64,000 nt of DNA from Symbiodinium natans (GCA_905221605.1 CAJNDS010002277.1:384695-448694); one strand, 5' to 3'; counted from the stretch's first letter, positions 1 to 9,325 are shown. Translations and numbers: made by a program. The notes: a model not told the origin generated them from the sequence alone.

Positions 1-13
1 CCCGAAACTCTGG

Positions 14-135
14 TTGAAGGTTCAATGGGCAGTTGTAAGTAGGGTTAGTAAGTACCCTGAGTAAGGTTATAGCCAGTTGCAATGATAGGTACCCTACATA
101 ACCCTTCGTACAACTACCTATGAACCTCCAAGTAG
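14..135 (+). mobile_element. F1 TIR element, full copy
   Basis: Left end TTGAAGGTTCAATGGG and right end CTATGAACCTCCAAGTAG are imperfect inverted repeats. GT lies at 20-21 and AG at 134-135, so it could be a 116-nt GT-AG intron. The interior carries the family motif GTAAGTAGGGTTAGTAAGTACCCT. Confidence 0.7.
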
Positions 136-216
136 CCCTAAACCCTAAACCCTAAACCCTAAACCCTAAACCCTAAACCCTAAACCCTAAACCCTAAACC
201 CTAAACCCTAAACCCC
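136..216 (-). repeat. Telomere-like array, (CCCTAAA)n on + strand
   Basis: About 11 nearly perfect heptamers directly abut the right end of an F1 element and stop at the exon-like island starting near 218. Confidence 0.95.
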
Positions 217-219
217 AAG

Positions 220-307
220 ACCTTCAAGCTTAAGAGGAGCCACCGAGTCAAAGTCTCGCGCCTGATCGAGGAAGCCGAGGCCTCGTCGAAGATCACACCT
301 GCTTGGG
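220..307 (+). CDS. Candidate internal exon
   Basis: Open between an AG at 218-219 and G|GTTTAGGG at 308. It reads TFKLKRSHRVKVSRLIEEAE and onward, rich in K/R/E with C/G-ending codons. It sits between a CCCTAAA array and a TTTAGGG array. The opposite strand is also open but less protein-like. No family recognised. Confidence 0.3.
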
Positions 308-640
308 GTTTAGGGTTTAGGGTTTAGGGCTTAGGGTTTAGGGTTTAGGGTTTAGGGTTTAGGTTTTAGGGTTCAGGGTTCTGGGTTTGGGGTTTGGGGT
401 TTAGGGTTTTAGGGTTTTGGGGTTTTAGGGGTTTAGGGGTTTAGGGGTTAGGGGTTTAGGGCTCAGGGTTTGGGGCTTAGGGGTTAGGGGTTGGGGTTTA
501 GGGGTTTGGGGTTTAGGTGCTTAGCGGTTCAGGGGTTTAGGGGTTCAGGGGTTTAGGTCTTTGGGGGTTTCTGGGCCTAGGGTTCAGGGATTTTGGGGTC
601 CGGGTTAAAGCGTTTAGGGTTTAAGCAACGGCTCTCCTCT
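305..640 (+). repeat. Decayed TTTAGGG array
   Basis: Pure units at the left grade into variants such as GGGGTTTAGG, TTTGGGG and TTTAGGGG, as expected of an old array that is no longer maintained. Confidence 0.9.
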
Positions 641-1280
641 TTAGGATTTCAGGTTAGGGCTGAGGGAACAATAATGAGGGAATAAGATCTAGGGAACAAG
701 ATTTAGGGATCCCCCTCCCTGAGATTTAGCAATAAGGATTTGGGTAATACGAAGAGAGCCCCTAAACCTTGAAAAACATATCCCCTGAATCCCAACAACA
801 CCTGTTCCTTCAATCCTTTTCGCTAAACCCTGGGGAGCCCTAACCCGAGAAAACGAACCCTATTGCCAAAATCTTGTCCCCAAATCCTAAAGGGCGGCCT
901 ATAGGTTTAAAGGTTGAGGACCTTTGTTGGAGGACCCCTAGCAGCTGGCCCTAGCACCCCTCACTCCATAATCAAGATATAACAACTCAAAGAAGGGGTG
1001 GGTCCTTACACTCCAGGTTTTGACCAAACGTTGTTCCCGGCCCTGGATTCAACAGTCTCCCTTTTTTGTACAACAGGCTCATGGGCCCATCCTTGCAGAC
1101 GCTAGAATCGCCAACCTCGACCCTCACGCCTCCAGCCCCTTCGAATTGAGGCGGCTCAACCCGCCCGCACCCCCCTAGTTGCCCACACCTGCTCATCTTA
1201 GGGTTGTGGAGGGCTCAAGACTCAAGGGCTTTAGGGGACGGGGGGGAGACTTGCTTATGAGCCTCATCAACCTGCATAAA
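641..1280. other. Region without recognised genes
   Basis: Scattered single heptamer relics and GC-rich unique sequence. Short open frames exist on the - strand (987-1196) but lack splice-site or composition support. Confidence 0.4.
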
Positions 1281-1352
1281 ACCCTAAACCCTAAACCCTA
1301 AACCCTGAACCCTAAACCCTGAACCCTGAACCCTACTATGAACCTTCAAGTG
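1281..1352 (-). repeat. CCCTAAA/CCCTGAA array joined to an F1 right end
   Basis: About seven heptamers with CCCTGAA variants run into TATGAACCTTCAAGTGGG, a solo F1 right terminus. Confidence 0.8.
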
Positions 1353-1399
1353 GGCAGTCTGGTTTAGTGCGCCTTTCCGATTTCAAGCCGGAGGCTTGC

Positions 1400-1454
1400 G
1401 TTTAGGGTTTAGGGTTTGGGGTTTGGGGTTTAGGGTTTAGGGTTTGGGGTTTAG
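1400..1454 (+). repeat. Short TTTAGGG array
   Basis: Seven units with TTTGGGG variants. A 32-nt island (1368-1399) before it lies between TTTAG and GTTTAGGG, so both of its possible splice sites would come from telomere-like sequence. Confidence 0.8.
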
Positions 1455-1464
1455 TAGTTTTGAG

Positions 1465-1588
1465 GTCCCTGCTGTGTTCGTAGTCACTTCGAAAACGAAG
1501 ATGGTAGTGCCTGCCGCGAAGGGGCGCCGGATTTCTGGAGCTGAGCTCTTCTTCCGAGAGCGTAGGATGTACATGTTTTCTTCTCCAG
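1465..1588 (+). CDS. Candidate exon
   Basis: Open for 41 codons after TTTTGAG, reading VPAVFVVTSKTKMVVPAAKG and on to SSP before CCAGGCC. The next array begins about 25 nt downstream. No family recognised. Confidence 0.3.
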
Positions 1589-2061
1589 GCCAGCTACCAT
1601 ACCCTGAACCCTAAACCCTAAAGCCTAAACAACTTCTCAGCTGCTCTGCTTCCAAACCCGGGGGGGGCGGGGACCGGGTTAAGGTCCCCCCCCCAAACCC
1701 GGAAGTTCAACCCCCAACGGTGCACTCAGGACTGGGGGTGATTTGGCGGGGCATTCTGGGTTGATTTGTGGCAAGGGTTTAGGGTTTGTGGACCCTAAAC
1801 CCTAAACCGTAAACCCTAAAACTCTCTACTCCTTGCCTAGGACCTTAGGAACTCCCCAAAAAGCATGAGAATATTCTTCCATCTAAGGGCAAGATGGGGA
1901 TTGTTGTTGTCATGTTTAGGGTTTAGGGTGGTTGTCGTCGTGTATTTTTGGGGGCTCTTGAGCAAACTGTCGTTAAGGGCGTCGGGTTTAGGGAGGGGTT
2001 CGAAAGCAGGGTTAGACTCGCCCTCTGGCCGCAGGGTCTGAAGCTCTGGAAGCCACCCTAA

Positions 2062-2167
2062 TTGAAGGTTCATGGGTAGTTATAAGTAAGTAGTAAAGGG
2101 TTTAGGGTTTAGGGATTAGGGTTATCATAAGAGTTGCCCTAGTTGTAACCCATGAACCTCCAAGTAG
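2062..2167 (+). mobile_element. F1 element with nested TTTAGGG units
   Basis: Left end ATTGAAG|GTTCATGGGTAG, right end CATGAACCTCCAAGTAG. A short heptamer run (about 2098-2120) lies inside. Flanking islands are open on both strands, so the host strand is unresolved. Confidence 0.75.
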
Positions 2168-2537
2168 ACCTTGGCTTTGGTCCCCCGTCCCCACGAAAGG
2201 CGACCACAGGGGATAGGAATAGGGCCCTGCGGTTCACATGGCCAATTCTCTAAATGTTGCTCCCTTTGTGGGGGTTCCCTAAATATTCGGGACCGCCTTG
2301 TAACAGTCACCCCATGAGAAAACCTCAATTTTGGAACGGACCGTATGATGAGATCCCTACACCCTAAACCCTAAACCCCAAACCCTAAACCCTAAGCCCA
2401 ACCGAAGCCCCTGAATCCAAATCGGACCGCAGCGGCTGGCTGGCCTCAAGTCGAGGCGATAGCAGAAGTCGGAGTACACCTCCACAAGCTTTGTGAAACC
2501 AGGGTTCAGGGTTCACGGTTCAGGGTTTAGGGTTTAG

Positions 2538-2605
2538 GTATGAGTAACCTGGAAGGTGTTGTGGCTGCAGCGTTCATTTTTGCCAACAACATCTCAAAGC
2601 AGTAG
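2538..2605 (+). CDS. Short ORF next to array
   Basis: ATG at 2540 follows GGTTTAGGT and encodes MSNLEGVVAAAFIFANNISK plus Q before TAG. It may be a first exon or chance. Confidence 0.25.
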
Positions 2606-3023
2606 CTCTGGTAGCATGAAGCGTGGCAAACACAAGCTACTGACACTAACAATACGACTTGGAAAAAGCATGGTGCAAACTCTATCGGGCCGCGAACCGG
2701 AACCTCTTACGAGAGGATGACCTGCCCTCACCCTCTGCCAGCCTTGTCGGCACCTAGGCAAGGCAAGGCAGGGAAAGGTGTCGGAATGCGCATGCGTTTG
2801 GCATTATCCCCTGTGCTCGGGTTGAGGGCTTAGGCTTACAAAGGATACGGCGTACCTACAGAAATCATGAAAACCACCCGAAACCTCCAAACCTTCAGCA
2901 CCCATACCAACCGGAGGCAACGCGCATCTCCGATAGGACGTCTGAAAGTCGGAATCCTAAACCGAGGGTTCGGTTCAATCTTCAGAGTTCAGGCTTTGGG
3001 GTTTTCACAGGACTCAGAGTGGC
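2606..3023. other. Unique region, nothing recognised
   Basis: GC-balanced unique DNA without repeats or persuasive open frames. Confidence 0.4.
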
Positions 3024-3117
3024 CCTAAACCCTAAACCCTAAACCCTAAACCTTAAACACTAAAAGGGCCTGTGGAAGCTAGGGACCCTAAAGGGGATTT
3101 CGTGAGCTTGGCCTTAG

Positions 3118-3245
3118 GATTTATAGGGTTTAGAGGGCTTATGGTGGGTTTTATCGGCTTTATGGGCTTTATGGGTTTTATGGGTTTTTATGGGTGTTGT
3201 AGGCTTTATGGGCTTCAAAGGCTTTATAGGTTTCATAGGGTTGAT
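3118..3245 (+). repeat. Decayed TTTATGGG repeat
   Basis: Units such as TTTATGGGTTTTATGGG form a degenerate 8-9 bp repeat, apparently a drifted telomere-like array. ORFs across it are low-complexity GF-rich artefacts. Confidence 0.6.
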
Positions 3246-3248
3246 GTT

Positions 3249-3345
3249 GGGATGTTCCCCCTTATACTGACAGTCCTTAATTGGGACTACAATCAGGGGT
3301 ACTGTAGTCCCAGTGAAGGACTGTAAGTATACGGGGGAACATCCC
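3249..3345. mobile_element. F2 TIR element, full copy
   Basis: Starts GGGATGTTCCCCCTTATAC and ends GTATACGGGGGAACATCCC. The middle is a near-palindrome around TTGGGACTACAATC, so the whole 97 bp could fold into one hairpin. Confidence 0.8.
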
Positions 3346-3415
3346 AACCCTAAACCCCAAACTCCTAACCCCAAACCCTAAGCCCCAAACCCCAACCCCT
3401 AAACCCTAAACCCCA

Positions 3416-3446
3416 TAAGGACTGCTAGTATAAGGGGAAAATCCCA
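3416..3446. mobile_element. F2 right-end fragment
   Basis: AAGGACTGCTAGTATAAGGGG followed by AAAATCCC; the left half is replaced by a heptamer array. Confidence 0.6.
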
Positions 3447-3532
3447 ACTCATAGAGCTAAACCCTAAACCCTAAACCCTAAACCCTAAACCCCCCCAACT
3501 CATAGAGCTTAACGGTCAGGGTTTGTTTTTAG

Positions 3533-3587
3533 ATGCCGAGCAGCTCAAGAGAGGCCCCGAAGCTGCCAGCACCTCTTCGGAGCGCGG
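3533..3587 (+). CDS. Candidate micro-exon (55 nt)
   Basis: Preceded by GTTTGTTTTTAG and followed by GG|GTTTAGGG. Reads DAEQLKRGPEAASTSSER. The pyrimidine-rich acceptor is better than most here. A second frame starting at the ATG is also open. Confidence 0.4.
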
Positions 3588-3675
3588 GTTTAGGGTTTAG
3601 GGTTTAGGGTTTGGGGTTTAGGGTTTAGGGTTTAGGGTTTAAGGTTTAGGGTTTAGGGTTTAGGATTTAGGGTTT
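3588..3675 (+). repeat. TTTAGGG array
   Basis: About 12 units with a few substitutions. Confidence 0.9.
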
Positions 3676-3785
3676 GACTACAGAATTGCCCTCGCAAAGC
3701 CCTTAACCCTAAACTTACAATTCCCTGCGAGTCTTGTTCCCAATGCCTTTGTGAAGCGCCAAACCTCACAATATCCTTCGTGTAA

Positions 3786-3845
3786 AGAGAGAGAGAGAGA
3801 GAGAAGAGGAGAGAGAAAGAACGAAATAAAGAAAGAAAGGAAGAA
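3786..3845 (+). repeat. GA-rich purine tract
   Basis: GAGAGAGAG passing into GAAAGAACGAAATAAAGAAAG. Long ORFs across it are artefacts. Confidence 0.85.
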
Positions 3846-3919
3846 AAGCACAGATATGTGACATATGAAAATGTATATGTACATATCATGTATATATATA
3901 CATATATGTATGGTCACCA

Positions 3920-4780
3920 CCCCTCATGATCTAGGTTTTCCTGCTTTGATCGGAAAACGCCGTGAATTTGCGGTTGAGCCCTTTTTCGAGAATCTGATTC
4001 TATGTGAAAAACCGTGCACACAGTGGAAAGAAAAAACGGGTGTTTTGCACCTTCTACATTTCACCCTATAAACAAATCGAAAAAAGTACGAACATGCTAC
4101 TTAGTGAGCACTGCAGTGCTTGAGTTTTGCCTAGCAAACATCTTATAAAGGCACAAATTCTGGAGACGAAGCGCTTTTTTGCACATTAACCCCCACTCAT
4201 GTTGGATGTTGTGGTTTCCCAGGTTTTTATGGAAAATCCCCAAACAAAGACAGGCGCGTTTTTGGATTTCAGGTGCTCCGGGCCTGGGGAAATCCAACAA
4301 GCACTTGTGTTTTTCTGGATTCTCAATATATAAACAAAAAGGCCAAAAGAAATCATGCGTTTTGTTCTTGGATTTTCAAGCCGAGCGAAATGAAAAAACA
4401 CACATGGGCTGTTTAGGTTCTTCCCAAAAAAACTTTGGAACACTTTTTTGTGTTCTGAAAAAGTGGGGGATCCCGGCTTTCTGGCTTGGACGTTTGGCCT
4501 TTGGGGGATGTTTTTGGCCAAAGTGCGCAGAAAATGTCTTGTTTATACAAATTGTGCTGTTCATGGGCCTTTCTACGCAAATCAAGTTTTCTAGGCACAA
4601 ATCTCGCATCTTACTGAATCGTGCTTTTCCCAAGCTGTTCATGAGCGAATGAAGCTTTTTCTGTGTACAAGCGTAGTAGCACATGTAATGTAATCCGAAG
4701 AAATGAGTGTAAATACAATGTCTTTTTAACTCAATACAAATTAATATCTGATTTAGCAAGGCTTTTAAACCAAGCTTGGA
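3920..4780. other. AT-richer unique block, possibly non-coding
   Basis: Few telomere units. Open frames of 157 codons (+, 4179-4652) and 168 codons (-, 4376-4882) overlap each other and are rich in F, W, C, K and H. The + frame contains GAPGLGKS, a match to the P-loop pattern GxxxxGK[ST], but nothing else of a P-loop protein is visible. Confidence 0.35.
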
Positions 4781-4789
4781 TACAACATG

Positions 4790-5750
4790 TTTCTCATTTA
4801 GGGTGTGGCCTTGCAATTTAAACTTCTGATTAAGCTTTAGTTCTGAATGAGGCTTAAAAGAGGAGGTCTCGCGGTGTGGCATCTGAATATATAATGCTTT
4901 AACCTGAAATACAAACGAAGGCCCGATGAGAAATTGTGAGGGTGTGTTTCTTCAGCTGTGGCTTCTCAAGTTGAACCTCTAATGAGGTTTGACTATGAAT
5001 GTTAGAAGAGGACGTCTCAGGAAGTGGCCTTTTATTGAAATCCTAAGTCAACTTGCTTACAAAACGAAGCCCAGGTGAGGATGTCTGAGGCCGTGGGCTT
5101 TATAAGAATTAAATTTCATTTCGAGTAGGTTTCAGGGAGGGTTTCAAAGGGTGTGGTCTCTCATGGCAAAATCTAATTGGATGGAACTACGAATGAGGCT
5201 TACAAGAGGATGTCTTGGGGTGTGGCCTCGTACTATAGTTGTCTGGTTTAATTCCGAATAAAAGCGGGTTTAGGGTTTAGGGTTTAGGGAATTCGTGGTG
5301 TGTGGCTTTGTCATGCACGATTCCCATGGCATTTCATGATAGTGAAGAGGCCCCAAAAGATGGTGTCATACGATGCTGCCCTTGAATGTAGGATTTTATG
5401 TAGATTTAATTGCGAATGAGGCTCAGAAGATATCATAGGGTGTGGCCTCCTAGTACAAAGTTTCTGTTTTTTTGCTTACGTTGAATCCCAGATGAAAATT
5501 TCTTGGGGTCGGGGCTTCTTATACAAAGCCAATGTTTCGAGAAATTACCAAGGAAGCCATATGAAGATGTCTTCGGCTGTAATGTCTGTATAGAAAGCTC
5601 TCATGATACATTGTTACGAACGGGCAGGCGCCAGAAGAGGATCTCATAGGGTTCATAGGGTGTAGCCTTTGAATATAACCATCTAGGCGAACGAGGCCCA
5701 GAAGAGGATCTAGTACAGTGTTGCCTTGGAATTTAGATTCCCAATCAGAC
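4790..5750. repeat. Diverged ~70-bp tandem repeat, about 14 units
   Basis: An anchor resembling GGGTGTGGCCT recurs near 4804, 4875, 4943, 5023, 5092, 5151, 5221, 5301, 5375, 5441, 5509, 5577, 5661 and 5720. A second block resembling CAGAAGAGGATGTCT usually precedes it by about 20 bp. Spacing is 59-84 bp. One unit is interrupted by a three-unit TTTAGGG insertion at 5266-5288. Confidence 0.7.
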
Positions 5751-5921
5751 TTATTGCAACTCAGGCCAGAGGATTGATTTCTCAGAGAAAGACCCTCAAC
5801 CCCAACCCTCAGAAAGTTTGCGCTTCCAAACTTTACTGGTTTCTCACTTCCTCCACCCTACAGTACAACCCTAAATCCTAAACCCTAAGCCCTAAACCCT
5901 AAACCCCAAACCCTAAACCCC

Positions 5922-6032
5922 AAAGCCAACCCTGGAGTTTTACAACGACTAAAGCTGACGTCCCAAGTCCAGGTTCGGAGCCTGCCGACTCTCGAGCACC
6001 CGCAGAAGAATCTGAACATCCTGCACCCGTAA
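5922..6032 (+). CDS. Candidate terminal exon
   Basis: Reads KANPGVLQRLKLTSQVQVRS and on to NLNILHP before TAA at 6030. A second + frame is also open, so the frame is not certain. Confidence 0.3.
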   Translation, partial: KANPGVLQRLKLTSQVQVRSLPTLEHPQKNLNILHP

Positions 6033-6118
6033 AGTTTAGGGTTTAGGGTTTAGGGTTTAGGGTTCAGGGGTATAGGGTTTAGGGTTTAGGGTTTAGGGTT
6101 GAGGGTTTAGGGTTTAGG
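6033..6118 (+). repeat. TTTAGGG array
   Basis: About 11 units, some GGTTCAGG variants. Confidence 0.85.
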
Positions 6119-6331
6119 GCGTGAAGAATGAAACAGAAGGCTCTCAGCACAAATCGACAGCTTCTGGTACAGGACTATTGCACATTCAAAGTTTGGGACT
6201 TCAGGGTTTGGGGTTTTGGGGGTCGAGTTCTCGGATCACAGGGCGATTGCATTTTGGCGGATAGAGGTGCTGCCAGTTGTTGCCTTATAGTCCGCGTCAG
6301 GCGAAGCACAGGAGCCCAACAGGCTTTGTAG
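6118..6331 (+). CDS. Two adjacent candidate exons
   Basis: 6118-6190 is open up to CAAAG|TTTGGG. 6233-6328 reads GSQGDCILADRGAASCCLIV and onward to an in-frame TAG (6329-6331), after which the same frame continues VLELPALLQAFLESR. Splicing or decay could explain the stop. Confidence 0.3.
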
Positions 6332-6375
6332 GTGCTAGAACTGCCCGCACTTCTTCAGGCCTTCCTGGAGTCTAG

Positions 6376-6533
6376 GGCTTAGGGCTAAGGGTTAGAGTTT
6401 AGGGTTTAGGGTTTTAGGGTTTTGGGGTTGAGGGTTTGGGGTTCAGGATTAAGGGTTTAGGGTTTGAGGGTTTAGGGTTTAGGGTGTAGGATTTAGGGTT
6501 TAGGGTTTAGGGTTTACTGGTTAGGGTTTAGGG
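6376..6533 (+). repeat. Variant-rich TTTAGGG array
   Basis: Interrupted heptamers including TTTTAGGG, TTGAGGG and TGTAGGA. Confidence 0.8.
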
Positions 6534-6536
6534 ATT

Positions 6537-6635
6537 GAGAAGTTCAAGCGCGACCAAGGTCCTGATTGGGTGCCACTGCACACGCCTCGTGTGGTGGTGG
6601 CCGCGGACCATACAAGGCAACGCACACAAAAATAA
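6537..6635 (+). CDS. Candidate exon
   Basis: After GGGATTGAG reads KFKRDQGPDWVPLHTPRVVV and on to RQRTQK, with TAA formed at the junction with a CCCTAAA array. Confidence 0.35.
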   Translation, partial: EKFKRDQGPDWVPLHTPRVVVAADHTRQRTQK

Positions 6636-6668
6636 ACCCTAAACCCTAAACCCTAAACCCTAGAACCC

Positions 6669-6749
6669 CTCAAGACTCTTTGGGGCTGCATGGCTTCAGG
6701 GCTGGTCACGAACTTTGCTGGTCTCGGTGTAGGGGTCACAGAAATTTGA
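6669..6749 (+). CDS. Candidate exon
   Basis: Reads LKTLWGCMASGLVTNFAGLG, with possible donors GGTGTAGGG near 6727, and stays open to TGA at 6747. Hydrophobic and small-residue rich; no family recognised. Confidence 0.3.
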   Translation, partial: LKTLWGCMASGLVTNFAGLGVGVTEI

Positions 6750-7035
6750 CTTAGCAACCCTAAACCCTAAACCCTAAACTCTAAACTCAAAACCCTAAAC
6801 CCTAAACCCTAAATGAGGCCTTTGTGGTTAAGCTTGCGAGTCTCAGGTTGCATTTTAGGGTTTAGGGTCTAGGGTTTAGGTTTTGGGGGTGTGCAGGGTT
6901 TTTAGGGTTTGGGCCTTTAGGGTCTTTGGGGGTTGTTTAAGGGCCAACCCTAAACCCTAAACCCTAAACCCTAAACCCTATACCCCTAAACCCTAAACCC
7001 AAAGCTCTTGCGGGTGAACCTCACAGTTCGGTTTT

Positions 7036-7136
7036 AGGGTTTAGGGTCTAGGGTCTAGGGTCTAGGGTTTAGGTTTAGGGTTTAGGGTTTAGGGTTTAGG
7101 GTTTAGGGTTTAGGGTTTAGGGTTTAGGGTTTAGGC
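7036..7136 (+). repeat. TTTAGGG array
   Basis: Variant GTCTAGG units at the left, then about nine perfect heptamers. Confidence 0.9.
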
Positions 7137-7387
7137 TGATACGGCAGTCCTTCAGCGTGGCGGGCAACGCGCCCGTGAGGATGACCAGAGAGAACGGAGT
7201 ATCCACCGCCTGGAAAGGCCCGAACAGCCCGAAACATCTAAACCCCACGCAAAAATCTAGACCGAACCCTTCAAGCGAGGGGGGGTTTTGGGTTGAGGGC
7301 CTCCAGGTTTCGCGAGACCCAAAACCCGGCAAACCCTACAAAAAGCCCGGACTCAAACCAGAGAGTTCGGGGACCCTTCTGGGTTAG
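7137..7387. CDS. Coding-like island, strand unresolved
   Basis: The + strand is open for about 80 codons (VAGNAPVRMTRENGVSTAWK within it). The - strand is also open and reads FQAVDTPFSLVILTGALPAT. No splice evidence separates them. Confidence 0.3.
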
Positions 7388-7562
7388 CGTACTTATCACC
7401 AGTACACATGCACCTTCAAGTAGAGACCCGACAGAGCACAGCGTATCCCTAAATTCCGCTCCTCAAGCATCGCATTCAGGAGAGACCTGAGCCCAGTGAG
7501 TAAGCAGCGCTCGGGGCGGAGGGGATTAGGGTTGAGGGTTTAGGGTTTGGGTTTAGGGTTAC

Positions 7563-8088
7563 ATGAAACAAGCCGAGGTCAACGGCAATGTCGTTGGCAG
7601 CATTGGTGGTTAAGCAGTGCCCAGTCATGCTAGCCGTGGTAGGCCGCTGCGGCGACGGTGTATCATGAAAGGCAACACACCGCGCCGACCGTACCTTTTT
7701 GCCCGCCACTCTTTCTATGGCGTTTCTGCACTTCGTGCTTTCCCTCGGCAATAGTTCGACATTCCTTGCTGTTTACGTCAACTTGGATGGCGGCAACGAC
7801 TGTGACGTGAGCATCTTGGTCATGGGATACTGCAACGATTCTTGCCAGGTTGAAAACATGTTGTTGAGGTGGCTGTATCTATTGCGCATTTCCTGGATGA
7901 TCGCTTGCCGCTTGTACGTACGGAGTGTGCTGCCAGCGGCACGCTGCAGCCGCTCAATGGTGCAGCATGGAGTTTCTGGAAATGAGGTCCGCATCTACCA
8001 TATCATGCTGCGATCCTACGAAGCGGCCACATCTTCGGAAGCTCGCAACAAATCGGTGCTCATGCACTGGCCAGTCGAGCTTCACTAG
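7563..8088. CDS. Coding-like block, strand unresolved
   Basis: The + strand has a 129-codon open frame (7699-8088) rich in C/L/W. The - strand carries successive frames, one reading RLQRAAGSTLRTYKRQAIIQ, that look more protein-like but are separated by stops and frame shifts. It may be a decayed - strand gene fragment. Confidence 0.3.
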
Positions 8089-8182
8089 GGCCAGGTTCGA
8101 GCAGGATTCAAACCCTAAACCCTAAACCCGAAACCCTAAACCCTAACCCCTAAACCCTAAACCCCAAACCCTGAACCGAAAC

Positions 8183-8271
8183 GAGCCCGAACCTGACGTT
8201 CTCTCGGGCATACCGAACGAGACATTCCCTCAGACAGGGACCCGACTCGTTGGAAGATGCCTCCCCAGAGA
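8183..8271 (+). CDS. Exon of a two-exon gene
   Basis: Reads EPEPDVLSGIPNETFPQTGT then RLVGRCLPR and ends in split codon GA|G at donor GTCCAATACC. Joining to 8488 gives glutamate and keeps the frame through the next exon. The donor lies inside an F4 left end (CCCCAGAGAGTCC). Confidence 0.5.
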
Positions 8272-8487
8272 GTCCAATACCCCTACCTTAAACTAGAAAC
8301 TCATGGTAGCCCAGCAACCACATTATGATAAGCGCACCCTTTTTGGGGTTGGGTATTCTATAAGGGCAACCAGAACCCAAAAAAGGGTGAAGGGTACCTC
8401 TGGGCTACCAAGGTTAGCTATACAGAAAACCACTATAGTTGCCATACTGATAACCCTACTCATAGCTACCCATGAACCTCCAAGTAG
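8272..8487 (+). mobile_element. Composite intron: F4 left end, whole F3, F1 right half
   Basis: F4-like sequence at 8265-8294, a full F3 (GTAGCCCAG at 8306 to CTACCAAG at 8412), then the right part of an F1 ending CATGAACCTCCAAGTAG at 8487. As one intron it runs from GT at 8272 to AG at 8487. Confidence 0.55.
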
Positions 8488-8638
8488 GGGTCGACAGTCC
8501 ATTCCTCATTCCAGTGGTATTGGTCTTTCTGAGTCCTCGGCAGATGACGATGACACTATGTACTATGTACTGTTGCCAGAGGGCTATGTACTGTTGCAAG
8601 AAGCCTCGTGCTTGAGTGACCCGCAAAACTGCTGGTAG
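8488..8638 (+). CDS. Terminal exon of the two-exon gene
   Basis: After AAGTAG it reads GRQSIPHSSGIGLSESSADD then DDTMYYVLLPEGYVLLQEAS and ends CW before TAG (8636-8638). The - strand has many stops here, which favours the + call. A short internal duplication encodes two YVLL segments. No family recognised; the acidic stretch suggests a soluble tail. Confidence 0.55.
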
Positions 8639-8674
8639 AGGATTAGAGGCCCGTGCAGCGACCCGTAATTAACA

Positions 8675-8696
8675 CCGAATTGTTTTGGGCTCAATG
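8675..8696 (+). other. Possible spliced-leader relic
   Basis: CCG, then TTTTGGG and CTCAATG resemble the dinoflagellate spliced leader (CCG...TTTTGGCTCAAG) with about one third mismatches, and stand directly before the ATG of the next ORF. The match may be chance. Confidence 0.2.
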
Positions 8697-8855
8697 CCAA
8701 AGAAGCACGAAGAGCGTGGACTCAAGCGAGGAGAAGAAAAATATGCGTGTGGTCTGCTGCAAGCCATCAGCAGCCATCACCAAATAGCTGTGGTCACAAG
8801 AGCTGCGATGGGTTCGCCATATTTTCCCGGACAAGACTTGTGTTATCGCAACTAA
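8694..8855 (+). CDS. Small ORF, 53 codons
   Basis: ATG at 8694 encodes MPKKHEERGLKRGEEKYACG then LLQAISSHHQ and ends YRN before TAA. A second + frame opens after 8787 (LWSQELRWVRHIFPDKTCVI and on to 8942), so the true product may use a splice or the locus may be frameshifted. Confidence 0.45.
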   Translation: MPKKHEERGLKRGEEKYACGLLQAISSHHQIAVVTRAAMGSPYFPGQDLCYRN

Positions 8856-8935
8856 GTCTGGACTGGAGCTCCTATGTGTTTGTCAGGTGACATCGAGCTT
8901 GCCGGCCTTGCAGCCAAAAGGCACGCAGAGGCACG

Positions 8936-9250
8936 GTGTTTCTGTCGGTGAAACGTGAGGGTCAAGAGGCAGAGAGACATGCCCCCCTCCTGCATTCAAA
9001 CACTTTCATGTTTCGGTCCTGGTGGTCGACACACGCACAGTCCCGCACCATCCGCCCAACGGCCAGTCAGGCCGATCTCGCCCATCCGGTTCAACTAGGG
9101 CCTAGGGCTTGTAGTTGTGTCGGGCTAAACCTGAAGGGACCTCTCTTCTTTTTCTTCATCAGGCCTCCCCCACCCCCCCCCCCCCCAAAAAAAAAAACAG
9201 TGATCTGGGCCGATACAAGCGTATCTCAATGGGGTTGCTTCAGCGGGTAG
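8936..9250 (+). CDS. Open frame of uncertain reality
   Basis: 104 codons with KREGQEAERHAPLLHSNTFM in the first half; the second half passes through a poly-C/poly-A tract (9166-9199) giving artificial PPPPKKK. Only the first half could be genuine. Confidence 0.25.
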   Translation: MFLSVKREGQEAERHAPLLHSNTFMFRSWWSTHAQSRTIRPTASQADLAHPVQLGPRACSCVGLNLKGPLFFFFIRPPPPPPPPKKKTVIWADTSVSQWGCFSG

Positions 9251-9325
9251 TTGGAGTCCATCTTAACGGGCTCGCCCTCAACTCCCTAAACTCTACAGCT
9301 GCCACTCTGCACCCAAAGCTCTCTC

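Noticed and set aside
1-216. A real chromosome end
   Set aside because: The array is only 11 units, starts inside the window after an F1 element, and equal arrays of both orientations continue for 62 kb.
2606-2830. tRNA-like fold near GGCAAGGCAAGGCAGGGAAAGG
   Set aside because: No A/B box pattern or cloverleaf with a clear anticodon could be drawn.
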